Assembly (NCBI GenBank): GCA_002721675.1 | Contig: PBLC01000009.1 | Location: 7,063-54,763, forward strand | Direction: 5' to 3' | Source of the DNA: Chloroflexota bacterium | GTDB lineage: Bacteria > Chloroflexota > Dehalococcoidia > Lucifugimonadales > Lucifugimonadaceae | Length of the DNA: 47,701 nt | Part shown: in pieces, positions 15,594 to 23,149 of the stretch | Position numbering within the stretch: the first letter of the stretch is position 1 | Layout: the number at the start of each line of letters is the position of its first letter | Position numbers and translations under genes: made by a program | The notes under the pieces: model-generated | What the model was told of the DNA's origin: nothing | What the model saw: the letters and a program-made list of their open reading frames with translations, nothing else | The model's database searches: none

Positions 15594-17148
15594 TTTTTGA
15601 TAAGTTGTCCGCTATCATTAGGGCTATTGCTTGTATTGTTGGAGTTGGATTTACTGACGCAGAAGTTACAAATAAGCTACCATCAACAATATATACATTT
15701 TCTAAGTCATGAATTTTACCTAATTTATTTACTACTGATTTTTCTGGATCGTTGCCCATCTTTGCAGTGCCCATCAAATGCCAGCCAGCCTGCCTCATTA
15801 AAGGTGTGTTATAAGTAAATTTTGCTCCCGCCTCTTTTAATACTTCACCTGTTTTTTTTATTGCAAAATCTAATATTTTTCTAGAATTTTCGCTTAATTC
15901 GTAATTTATGTTCACACCAGGAAGACCATCTGAATCTTTTGATCTATTATCCAAACTAATGTAATTTTTTTCTTCTGGAAGATCTTCAGCAATTATAGAA
16001 AAACCTAGGATATTTCCAAAAGATTCAGAGAATTGTTCATGATGATTTTCTCCCCAGTCTAATTCTAATGCAGTCAGTGCCGGGCCGTGATTTCTGACCA
16101 TTTGAAGAGAGAATCCCCTATTAAACCCCCTAGACTTATCAGTCTCATAAAATTGTTGCGACATTAGAATATTGGCGGTAGGGCCATTAAAAAATTTATT
16201 TTTTCCTTCAAAGCATCCCCTAATAAATGCATACGGATGAAACATTAGATTCTTACCCACCAGCCCACTATTATTTCCTAATCCATTTTGATGATTTCTA
16301 GATGAAGACATTAGCAACAGCCTGGCAGTACCTATTGCATTACAGGCTATTACAATATTATTTGCGTTTATTGAAATTTCTCTGCCATCTTTTATATATT
16401 TCACGCCGGTTGCTCTTTGTTGGTCATTCGTGATGATTTTTTTTACTCTTGCGCCTGATATGATTTTTGCCCCATATTTTGTTGCTTCAGGCCAATATTT
16501 ATTATCTGTACTTGAAACTGAAGCCCTGTCCATAAGAGCATGAGAACCTATAAATTCCCATTTATCTTTAAAGTAATTTGAATCTACGTAGTTATCTGAA
16601 GGCCACCAATGCCAATTTAATCTGTCAAAAGCTTTCGCGATTATTTCGCCATCATCCCCTAATGGGACAGGAAGAAGAGGCCTATTTGTCCTTGGTGGGT
16701 TTGCAGGATCTCCTGATATTCCTGAACAACCCATCATAATATCATTTTCATCATAGTATTTTTCTAGATCAGAATAATTTATTGGCCAGTCATCTGCTAC
16801 ACCATCAAGAGTTTTAACTTTAAAGTCAGATGGATGGAATCTAGGTGTATGGGCTGTCCAATGGATAGTGCTTCCTCCAATCGAGTTATACATTAATGGG
16901 TGTATTGGGCTATTTTGGTTATTTATAGGGTAATCAAATTTGCTTTCTCGAAAATTTGGGTTCCAGTTCCACTTTGTAAGCCCTTCAATTTCTAATTTAT
17001 TTTTATTTTTTGGATATGAATCATAATCAATTGGTTCGCCTTGCTCTAAACATACAACTTTGGCACCGTTTTTTGACAATTTCCATGAGAAGGCTGCACC
17101 TGATGCACCTGATCCAATTACTAAATAATCTATTTCATGTTTTTTCAT
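15583..17148 (-). CDS. GMC-family FAD-dependent oxidoreductase
   Basis: This 521-residue flavoprotein has an N-terminal FAD-binding motif (YLVIGSGASGAAFSWKLSKNG) and the C-terminal GMC block GWHLMGTAKMGNDP followed by NVYIVDGSLFVTSASVNPTPTIQAIA. GMC enzymes oxidise alcohol groups of sugars, sugar acids or sterols. With the small subunit gene overlapping its 3' end, it looks like a gluconate 2-dehydrogenase-type pair. No Tat or Sec signal and no cytochrome subunit gene are visible, so the electron acceptor and location are open. The genes around it suggest hydroxy-acid or sugar-acid catabolism. Confidence 0.88.
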   Translation of the reverse strand: MKKHEIDYLVIGSGASGAAFSWKLSKNGAKVVCLEQGEPIDYDSYPKNKNKLEIEGLTKWNWNPNFRESKFDYPINNQNSPIHPLMYNSIGGSTIHWTAHTPRFHPSDFKVKTLDGVADDWPINYSDLEKYYDENDIMMGCSGISGDPANPPRTNRPLLPVPLGDDGEIIAKAFDRLNWHWWPSDNYVDSNYFKDKWEFIGSHALMDRASVSSTDNKYWPEATKYGAKIISGARVKKIITNDQQRATGVKYIKDGREISINANNIVIACNAIGTARLLLMSSSRNHQNGLGNNSGLVGKNLMFHPYAFIRGCFEGKNKFFNGPTANILMSQQFYETDKSRGFNRGFSLQMVRNHGPALTALELDWGENHHEQFSESFGNILGFSIIAEDLPEEKNYISLDNRSKDSDGLPGVNINYELSENSRKILDFAIKKTGEVLKEAGAKFTYNTPLMRQAGWHLMGTAKMGNDPEKSVVNKLGKIHDLENVYIVDGSLFVTSASVNPTPTIQAIALMIADNLSKNGK

Positions 17149-17207
17149 AAATTTAAATTGGTCACTTTTTCATAAATTAACTTAAATGATAGAATCTGAA
17201 AAGCGAT

Positions 17208-17540
17208 ATGTTAATTTCAGTTTTAGTTTCATTCATAATTATAATAGTCTCAGCTGCTATTCCTATAGTTCACTTTCTCGCATTCCCGATAAGCCCATTT
17301 GTATCTGGATTTATAGGAGCGTCAATTGGAGATTTACAGGATGAGAGAATAGTATACTTTGGACTTTTATGTTCTATAGTACTATTTTTACCCTTATTTT
17401 TATTAATGGAATTTACAGGTGTGCTCGGTGAATTAAGATGGTATTATTCATTGGTAATTTCATTTATATTAAGTGGATATGTATGGTTTGGTACCACTGT
17501 TGGAGCCCTATTAAAATTTTGGAGTTCTAAAAAAAGTTAA
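17208..17540 (+). CDS. Small hypothetical membrane protein
   Basis: This 110-residue, highly hydrophobic protein has about three or four membrane segments and a short basic tail (KFWSSKKS). I do not recognise a family. It begins with an ATG, is divergent from the GMC gene, and ends 4 bases before the stop of the convergent FAD/Fe-S oxidoreductase. A glycine-rich loop (FVSGFIGASIGDLQDE) may help a profile search. Confidence 0.65.
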   Translation: MLISVLVSFIIIIVSAAIPIVHFLAFPISPFVSGFIGASIGDLQDERIVYFGLLCSIVLFLPLFLLMEFTGVLGELRWYYSLVISFILSGYVWFGTTVGALLKFWSSKKS

Positions 17541-17544
17541 TAAT

Positions 17545-19746
17545 TTAATTAGCAATATTTTCTGCAATAATTTCTAGTATATGTTTTGGTTCGTGAGCAG
17601 AGAAGTCTTCTATTTGGTGTCTACAAGAAACCCCTGTAATTGCGACTTGTGTATTTCTTTCAATGTTATTTAGATAGGGGATTAGTCTGTCATTAGCTAT
17701 TCTTTTTGAGATATCGTAATGCTCTTTCTCATAACCAAATGCCCCTGCCATTCCACAGCATCCTGATGGGATTTTTTCTACTTTAGAATTAGGTATTAGT
17801 TTTAGTGAATCTACAGATACATTTTCTCCTGAAATAGTTTTTTCGTGACAATGTATTTGGACAGCATATGATTTTTTTTCTGGATTATCTTTAAATTTAA
17901 TTTTATTCAAATTAGTAGGATCAGTAATTATTTCCTGCAATAAATATGTATTATTAGAAATTTGATCTGCTCTTTCATCTTCTGGGAACATATCCGGATA
18001 TTCATCCTTTAAAGCTGAAATACAACTAGGCTCAGCTCCCACCACAATTGCTCCTTCTTTTACATGCTCATATAATTTATCAATATTGTATTTAGCATTT
18101 TTCTTAGCAGACTCTAATAACCCTTTGGAAATTAATGGTCTGCCGCAACACTTTTTATCAATCAAAGTAACATTATAATTTAAAGATTTTAGTATTTTTA
18201 TAGCAGATAATCCTACTTCAGGATGATTATAATTTGTAAATGTGTCATGAAAGAATACAGCAGTTCTATTACTACTATTTGAATCTGATTTATATAATTT
18301 CTCAAATGAATAAGAAGCTATCTTTGGAATGTTTCTTCTTTTATCGATTTTTAATAGATAATCGGAAAAAAGTTTAAAAATAAATAATTTTCTAGTTAAG
18401 TTAAAAATACTTGGAAATATTGATCCAATTTTATTTAGAATTGCTATATTACCAGTTAACCTTGACCTAATAGGAATTTTATTTTTTTTATAATATTGGT
18501 GTAAGAATTCGTATTTGATTTTGGCCATATCTACACCAGAAGGACACTCTGACCTACAAGTTTTACACTCTAAACATAAATCTAAAACATTAAATAATTT
18601 TTTGGAATTTAATTCTTTTATGGGTAGTTTGCCTGATAATGCAGCTCTTAGTGCATTTGCTCTTCCTCGAGTTGAATCTACTTCATCTCTAGTTGCCATA
18701 AATGAAGGACACATATATCCAGAGTTAATCTTTTTGCAAGCAGCTTGACCATTACACATTTCAACAGCCTGAGCAAACCCTCCTTCTTTTTTAAAAGAAA
18801 GAAAAGTATCTGTTATTTCCGTTTTATAATTTTTACCAAATCTAAGATTAGAATCCATAGGAGGTGTTTCTATTATCTTTCCAGGATTCAGTATATTTTT
18901 GGGATCAAATGCCTTTTTTAAATCTTTAAAAGCAGAGTATACTTTTTCTCCGTACATTTTTTTTGTCCATGCACCTCTTACAATTCCATCTCCATGCTCC
19001 CCGCTAAATGCACCTCCAAACTCAAATACTAAATCAGAAATATCACTCGATATTTTTACCATCTTTTTTATATCTGCCTCTGATTTAAGATTTATCAGTG
19101 GCCTTATATGAAGACATCCCACTGAAGCATGTCCATAATATCCCGCTGTAGTTCCATTACTTTTTACGATTTCATCAAACCTTCTAACATATTCAGGTAA
19201 TTTTTCGGGAGATACTGCAGTATCTTCAACAAAAGGAATTGCTTTAGCTTCTCCAGGTTTTTTCATAACTAAACCTAATCCGGCTTTCCTCATATTCCAT
19301 ACTTTTTCTTGCTGGATAGAGTCCATCACAATTGTACTTGATAAAGCTAATTTTGAATTTTGAATTTTTGAATTAAGTTTTTCTATTTTATCTTTAACTT
19401 CAAGTTCATTTTCACCATAAAATTCCGCAACTATTATATCTGTAGGGTCACCTTTTAAATAATCAACTCCTGAAGCAAATTCAGAAGATTTTTTTGCTTC
19501 ATTGATAATAATTTCACCTATATGTTCTACCGCTGAGGGGCCAAATTCAAGAGCATATATTGAAGCTTCCATTGATTTGATAATATCCGAGAATTCTATT
19601 ACTAAAAGTCCTTTATTCTTGGGTAGTTCTACTAAATCTAACTCTGCTTCTATAATTGTAGCTAAGGTGCCTTCAGAACCAACTATTAACTTGGTTAAAT
19701 CAACATCCCCGCCTTTATTAATCTCATCTAAATTATATCCACCCAC
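17545..19746 (-). CDS. FAD-linked oxidase/Fe-S reductase, C-terminal part of a frameshifted D-2-hydroxyacid dehydrogenase
   Basis: This 733-residue frame holds the rest of the FAD-linked oxidase (VGGYNLDE, LIVGSEGTLATI, then SGEHGDGIVRG). A ferredoxin-like region follows, with CNGQAACKK/CPS and CLECKTCRSECPSGVDM cysteines, and then two CCG domains (CCGRPLIS and CCGMAGAFGYE). The architecture matches YdiJ/GlcD-GlcF fusions that oxidise D-2-hydroxyglutarate or D-lactate. The listed start is a GTG in mid-domain with no spaced ribosome-binding site, so it is not a real start. The frame joins the upstream ORF when one A of an A9 tract (19768-19776) is removed. Confidence 0.88.
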   Translation of the reverse strand: MGGYNLDEINKGGDVDLTKLIVGSEGTLATIIEAELDLVELPKNKGLLVIEFSDIIKSMEASIYALEFGPSAVEHIGEIIINEAKKSSEFASGVDYLKGDPTDIIVAEFYGENELEVKDKIEKLNSKIQNSKLALSSTIVMDSIQQEKVWNMRKAGLGLVMKKPGEAKAIPFVEDTAVSPEKLPEYVRRFDEIVKSNGTTAGYYGHASVGCLHIRPLINLKSEADIKKMVKISSDISDLVFEFGGAFSGEHGDGIVRGAWTKKMYGEKVYSAFKDLKKAFDPKNILNPGKIIETPPMDSNLRFGKNYKTEITDTFLSFKKEGGFAQAVEMCNGQAACKKINSGYMCPSFMATRDEVDSTRGRANALRAALSGKLPIKELNSKKLFNVLDLCLECKTCRSECPSGVDMAKIKYEFLHQYYKKNKIPIRSRLTGNIAILNKIGSIFPSIFNLTRKLFIFKLFSDYLLKIDKRRNIPKIASYSFEKLYKSDSNSSNRTAVFFHDTFTNYNHPEVGLSAIKILKSLNYNVTLIDKKCCGRPLISKGLLESAKKNAKYNIDKLYEHVKEGAIVVGAEPSCISALKDEYPDMFPEDERADQISNNTYLLQEIITDPTNLNKIKFKDNPEKKSYAVQIHCHEKTISGENVSVDSLKLIPNSKVEKIPSGCCGMAGAFGYEKEHYDISKRIANDRLIPYLNNIERNTQVAITGVSCRHQIEDFSAHEPKHILEIIAENIAN

Positions 19747-20449
19747 CCTTCTTTGTATTTTTGGGAATTTTTTTTTCTAATTCATCTGTGTATTCCTTAA
19801 ATAAATTTAACGAATTGCTATAAATATTTGACTCCAAAGAACCCTTGTTTAGTAGACTTTCAAATCTATTAAATGATAATTTTTCAAATTTATGGTTATT
19901 ACCGTTTGAAAGGATAGTCTCTAGGCTGGAGACATGGTCAATTGTTTTCCCGTATATTACAGAGTGTGCTCCACAAGAATTATTTCCTATTACTCCACCC
20001 ACAGTTGCCCTATTTGTAGTACTTGGATCGGGTGTAAAGAGCAAATTCATAGGTTTTAGGTAGCTATTTAATGTATCTATTGTGATTCCTGGCTGCGTTA
20101 TTATTTTTTTATTATTTTTATCAAAATCAATAACTGAATTTAAATATTTTGAAAAATCAATTACTATCGCTCTATTTACAGTCTGCCCAGACAGACTTGA
20201 ACCACCACCTCTTGGTAATATAGCGATATTATTTTCATCTGCGATTTGGACTATAGTTTTTACGTCATTAGTATTTTTTGGTATCGCTACACATAATGGA
20301 ATTATTCTGTAAATAGAGGCGTCTGTTGAATATATTTCCCTAGTAATTTCATCAAATCTAACTTCTCCGCTAATTTCTCTTAGAAGTGTCTTTTTTATAG
20401 AATCTTCTATCTCATCTGCAGAGTAATTATTTGATATTTTTTGAACCAT
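19733..20449 (-). CDS. FAD-linked oxidase, N-terminal part of a frameshifted D-2-hydroxyacid dehydrogenase
   Basis: This 238-residue fragment carries the start of the FAD-binding domain: AILPRGGGSSLSGQTVNRAI and GNNSCGAHSVIYGKT are the flavin-binding stretches of GlcD/D2HGDH enzymes. It ends out of frame (KNTKKGGWI) where relatives read PKIQRRVGGYNLDE. Dropping one A from the A9 tract gives EKKFPKIQRRVGGYNLDE and a continuous protein of roughly 970 residues. So this is one gene split by a single-base indel, either real, rescued by slippage, or a sequencing error. The ATG is preceded by AAGGAAAAAG and overlaps the terC end by 23 bases. Confidence 0.85.
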   Translation of the reverse strand: MVQKISNNYSADEIEDSIKKTLLREISGEVRFDEITREIYSTDASIYRIIPLCVAIPKNTNDVKTIVQIADENNIAILPRGGGSSLSGQTVNRAIVIDFSKYLNSVIDFDKNNKKIITQPGITIDTLNSYLKPMNLLFTPDPSTTNRATVGGVIGNNSCGAHSVIYGKTIDHVSSLETILSNGNNHKFEKLSFNRFESLLNKGSLESNIYSNSLNLFKEYTDELEKKIPKNTKKGGWI

Positions 20450-21410
20450 CTTTTTCCTTAATTATATTAGAAAGTAAAATACTAACTGTAATAATACCTA
20501 CTATAGTACCTAAGGAGACATATGTATTTATATGAAAATGGGTAATATATTCACTATTAATTAATGGGCCTATATTTTCGCCAAGATATTCCATAGACAT
20601 TTTAAAGCCAATAAAAACTAATATTAAAGACAATCCGTACTTAAGAAATCTAAACTGGTTCTGTATTTCTTGGATAAGGAAATATAACGGCCTCATACCA
20701 ATAACTGCCATCATATTTGAAGTCCATACTATAAATACATCTTGCGTTATTCCGAAAATTGTTGGAATTGAATCAATTGCAAATACAATATCCGTACTAG
20801 CAAGTACAATAACAACTAGAAACAAAGGTGTAAATTTTTTAACACCATTAATGTTTGTTCTAAATCTTGATCCATCAAATTCACTGCTTACACTAACAAA
20901 TTTATTTGCAATTCTATAAATAAAATTATTTTCGGGATTGGAGTCACTTTCTTTTACTAGAGCAATTTTTATTCCTGTATAAATTAAGAAAATTCCCATA
21001 ACCAATAATACCCATCCAAAATTTGAAAGAATGATAGATCCAAGAGCAATGAATATTGCCCTAGTTATTAAAGCCCCCATTATTCCATAAGTTAAAGCTA
21101 GTGATTGTAATTTTGCTGGGATTTGAAAAAATTCAAAAATGATTATGAATACAAATAAATTATCGAAACATAAGGCTTTCTCTGCAATGTATCCTGCTAA
21201 AAACGAAACTCCTCTTTCATTATTAGTCATTAATGACCCATCTTCCACAAAAAACCATAGTGCCACAATCATTGATATAGATATCCAGCATAAACTCCAA
21301 ATTAATGCTGATTTAAATTTATAAATTTTCCCTTTAGATATGTATAAGTCAAAAATAAGAAGTACTATTACAAATACATTAAAGATTATCCAAGGATAAT
21401 AATCAGCCAT
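20427..21410 (-). CDS. TerC/Alx-family integral membrane protein
   Basis: This 327-residue protein has about nine membrane segments and the two TerC acidic motifs, CFDNLFVF and STDIVFAIDSIP, which carry the conserved Asp residues. Members are linked to tellurium resistance, and Alx/TerC/MeeY members to manganese export. Metal-ion homeostasis is the more likely role here, by family analogy. It lies directly downstream of the GreA-fusion gene (2 bases between) and overlaps the FAD oxidoreductase start, so the three form one minus-strand unit. Confidence 0.88.
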   Translation of the reverse strand: MADYYPWIIFNVFVIVLLIFDLYISKGKIYKFKSALIWSLCWISISMIVALWFFVEDGSLMTNNERGVSFLAGYIAEKALCFDNLFVFIIIFEFFQIPAKLQSLALTYGIMGALITRAIFIALGSIILSNFGWVLLVMGIFLIYTGIKIALVKESDSNPENNFIYRIANKFVSVSSEFDGSRFRTNINGVKKFTPLFLVVIVLASTDIVFAIDSIPTIFGITQDVFIVWTSNMMAVIGMRPLYFLIQEIQNQFRFLKYGLSLILVFIGFKMSMEYLGENIGPLINSEYITHFHINTYVSLGTIVGIITVSILLSNIIKEKDGSKNIK

Positions 21411-21412
21411 TA

Positions 21413-22279
21413 CTATCTATTTGAGCTTGAGGTAATCTTATACTCTAAAGTACCTGAAGGACTCTTAACACTAACGATTTCTCCTTTAGCTTTTCCAAGA
21501 ATTGCTTTGCCGACTGGAGATTCTGATGATATTTTTGAATTTAAAGGATCTGCTTCATGAAAATCTACTACCTGGAAAGAATGAACTTCTTTATTATTTT
21601 GGTTCTCAATAGTTACCTTTGTTCCAATATTTATTTTGCCCTTCAATAAGGATTGAGATCCATCATCTATAATAATTGCACCTCTCATTAAATTTTCTAT
21701 ATCTGTTATTTTAGCCATAACCATACCTTGGGCTTCTCTCGCTGCTTCAAGTGGTGCATTTTCTCTTACGTCACCATCTGCCGCAGCATTTTGAATATCA
21801 ACCGCTAAATCCATCTTTTGTTTATTTAACTTATCTAATTGGCCAATTAAAGTTTTGTATCTACTTCTTGTTAGTTTCGGCCCTTCTTCAAATGTAGAAA
21901 CCTTATTCTTAGTTCTTTTATTGGTTAGGATTCTTTTAGATCTTAAATGTGATGGAATATTTAGATCAGTTTTGATCAATTCATTATTATGTAAAAACCC
22001 CAGAAACTTTTTTACTGAAGCAAGCCTAGATTGGGTGTCAGTATTAGCCATTCTAGAAGTAATTTGTTGGCTATAGTCCCCTACTTCAGGAGGCTTTAAA
22101 TTTGATAATAATTTTTCTTCACCAATATTAGTAACAAAATCAGCTACAACCGCTCTCTCATTCATTCTTTCGGAAATTGGTATTGTTTTTACATAGTACT
22201 TCAAAGCTTCTATCATATTAGATTCTGAAGTTAATTCAATTTCACTTTTTACTTCCTCGATGTTTGTCTTTTTTGCCAT
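21413..22279 (-). CDS. GreA/GreB-type transcription factor with an extra N-terminal integrase-like domain
   Basis: This 288-residue protein is much longer than GreA (about 158). The C-terminal part (about 135-285) is a full Gre module. Its coiled coil has a tip GDVRENAPLEAAREAQ with the acidic pair D170/E173 used to stimulate RNA polymerase transcript cleavage, and a C-terminal FKBP-like domain with SPVGKAILGKAKGE follows. The first 115 residues are foreign to Gre proteins. ALKYYVKTIPISERMNERAV and SRLASVKKFLGFLHNNELI look like the helical core-binding domain of tyrosine recombinases, with no catalytic domain. The gene is divergent from rpmH. Confidence 0.82.
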   Translation of the reverse strand: MAKKTNIEEVKSEIELTSESNMIEALKYYVKTIPISERMNERAVVADFVTNIGEEKLLSNLKPPEVGDYSQQITSRMANTDTQSRLASVKKFLGFLHNNELIKTDLNIPSHLRSKRILTNKRTKNKVSTFEEGPKLTRSRYKTLIGQLDKLNKQKMDLAVDIQNAAADGDVRENAPLEAAREAQGMVMAKITDIENLMRGAIIIDDGSQSLLKGKINIGTKVTIENQNNKEVHSFQVVDFHEADPLNSKISSESPVGKAILGKAKGEIVSVKSPSGTLEYKITSSSNR

Positions 22280-22353
22280 TTTCTATTCCTATATATAATG
22301 TTATTTTTGTCAGTAGTAGTAAACTATTGAAAGTTAGATTACAATATACGAGT

Positions 22354-22388
22354 TTTACAAGAGAATATTATAATCCTATAAAGGATTA
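22354..22388 (+). promoter_or_regulatory. rpmH promoter with an inverted repeat over the -10
   Basis: TTTACA (22354-22359), 17 bases, then TATAAA (22377-22382) fits a housekeeping promoter for the rpmH cluster. The -10 lies inside the inverted repeat TAATCCT-ATAA-AGGATTA (22371-22388), so a repressor could cover it. A TATAAT at 22369 is an alternative -10 with a poorer -35. Confidence 0.45.
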
Positions 22389-22436
22389 AACAACAACAAT
22401 AAGAAATATATATTAATTTTAAGTACGTGACTCGAG

Positions 22437-22586
22437 ATGACTAAGAGAACATATCAACCAAAAAAAAGAAAAAGAGCAAGAACTCACGGTTTTCGTGTGA
22501 GAATGAGAACCAAAAGTGGAAGAAATATTCTTAAAAGAAGGCGAGTCCGAGGAAGGAAGCTTTTAACTGTTGTCTCAAAACAATAG
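22437..22586 (+). CDS. rpmH: 50S ribosomal protein L34
   Basis: This 49-residue, Arg/Lys-rich protein is too short for the supplied ORF track. It reads [19 protein letters not shown], followed by [24 protein letters not shown], the complete L34 pattern. L34 is a late-assembling large-subunit protein. It heads the conserved rpmH-rnpA-yidD-yidC-jag cluster, though dnaA, its common upstream neighbour, is absent. rnpA begins 9 bases after the stop. Confidence 0.97.
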   Translation: MTKRTYQPKKRKRARTHGFRVRMRTKSGRNILKRRRVRGRKLLTVVSKQ

Positions 22587-22595
22587 TTTAAACCT

Positions 22596-22937
22596 TTGAT
22601 TTCAATTGAAGTCATAAGAAAATCTAAAGAATTTCTAGAGATAATTTCGAATGGTAATAAATTTACTAGACCAGGAATTATTATTTATTACATAAGACCC
22701 AATGGGCTTGATAAATTAAGAGTAGGAATTTCTGTAAAGAAGCAAGTTGGTAACTCGGTAGTTAGAAATAAACTAAGAAGACAAATTAAGAGTTTATTGA
22801 GAGATGTGCCAGCCAGATTTAATGAAGTTTCAATGGTCTTAGTAGTTATGAAAAATAATCAGGGTTTAGATTATTCTTATATTAAAAATATATTAGATGA
22901 ATTTGATGACCTTATTTCTAGAGTTAGTGAACAATAA
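22596..22937 (+). CDS. rnpA: Ribonuclease P protein component
   Basis: This 113-residue basic protein has the RNase P signature VGNSVVRNKLRRQIK (the RNR motif that contacts the RNA subunit) and the earlier VGISVKKQ strand. It assists the catalytic RNA in 5' maturation of tRNAs. The start is a TTG at 22596, chosen because no ATG is available and the length fits the family. The stop overlaps the yidD ATG by one base. Confidence 0.92.
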   Translation: MISIEVIRKSKEFLEIISNGNKFTRPGIIIYYIRPNGLDKLRVGISVKKQVGNSVVRNKLRRQIKSLLRDVPARFNEVSMVLVVMKNNQGLDYSYIKNILDEFDDLISRVSEQ

Positions 22938-23149
22938 TGTTTAAAAAAATAATATTAAAATTTATAAAATTATACATCTTGGTTGCCTCTCCTTATATTG
23001 GCGGCAATTGTAAATATACCCCTTCATGTTCAAATTATGGGTATCAAGCAGTGGCAAAGCACGGAGCTTTAATAGGATCTTGGATGATTTTTGTTAGATT
23101 ATTTAAATGCCATCCATTTTCAAAGGGAGGATATGATCCGGTTAGATGA
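22937..23149 (+). CDS. yidD: Membrane protein insertion efficiency factor YidD
   Basis: This 70-residue protein has the YidD core CKYTPSCSNYGYQAVAKHGALIGSW and the C-terminal CHPFSKGGYDPV, both highly conserved. It is a small amphipathic membrane-associated factor aiding YidC-dependent insertion. It overlaps rnpA by one base and the following lipoprotein gene by four (ATGA). Confidence 0.95.
   Translation: MFKKIILKFIKLYILVASPYIGGNCKYTPSCSNYGYQAVAKHGALIGSWMIFVRLFKCHPFSKGGYDPVR

Noticed and set aside
19733-19746. The GTG at 19746 as a true start of a separate Fe-S oxidoreductase gene
   Set aside because: It falls in the middle of the conserved RRVGGYNLDE segment of one FAD domain and lacks a spaced ribosome-binding site.
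19768-19776. Programmed -1 ribosomal frameshift at A9
   Set aside because: A -1 shift enters the third frame; joining the ORFs needs +1 (or -2), so classic -1 slippage cannot explain it.
21948-22279. Integrase remnant or mobile element at the GreA locus
   Set aside because: The integrase-like part is in frame with an intact Gre module, with no catalytic recombinase residues, repeats or attachment sites.
22280-22436. Origin of replication upstream of rpmH
   Set aside because: No DnaA boxes or dnaA/dnaN genes are visible in the short intergenic region.
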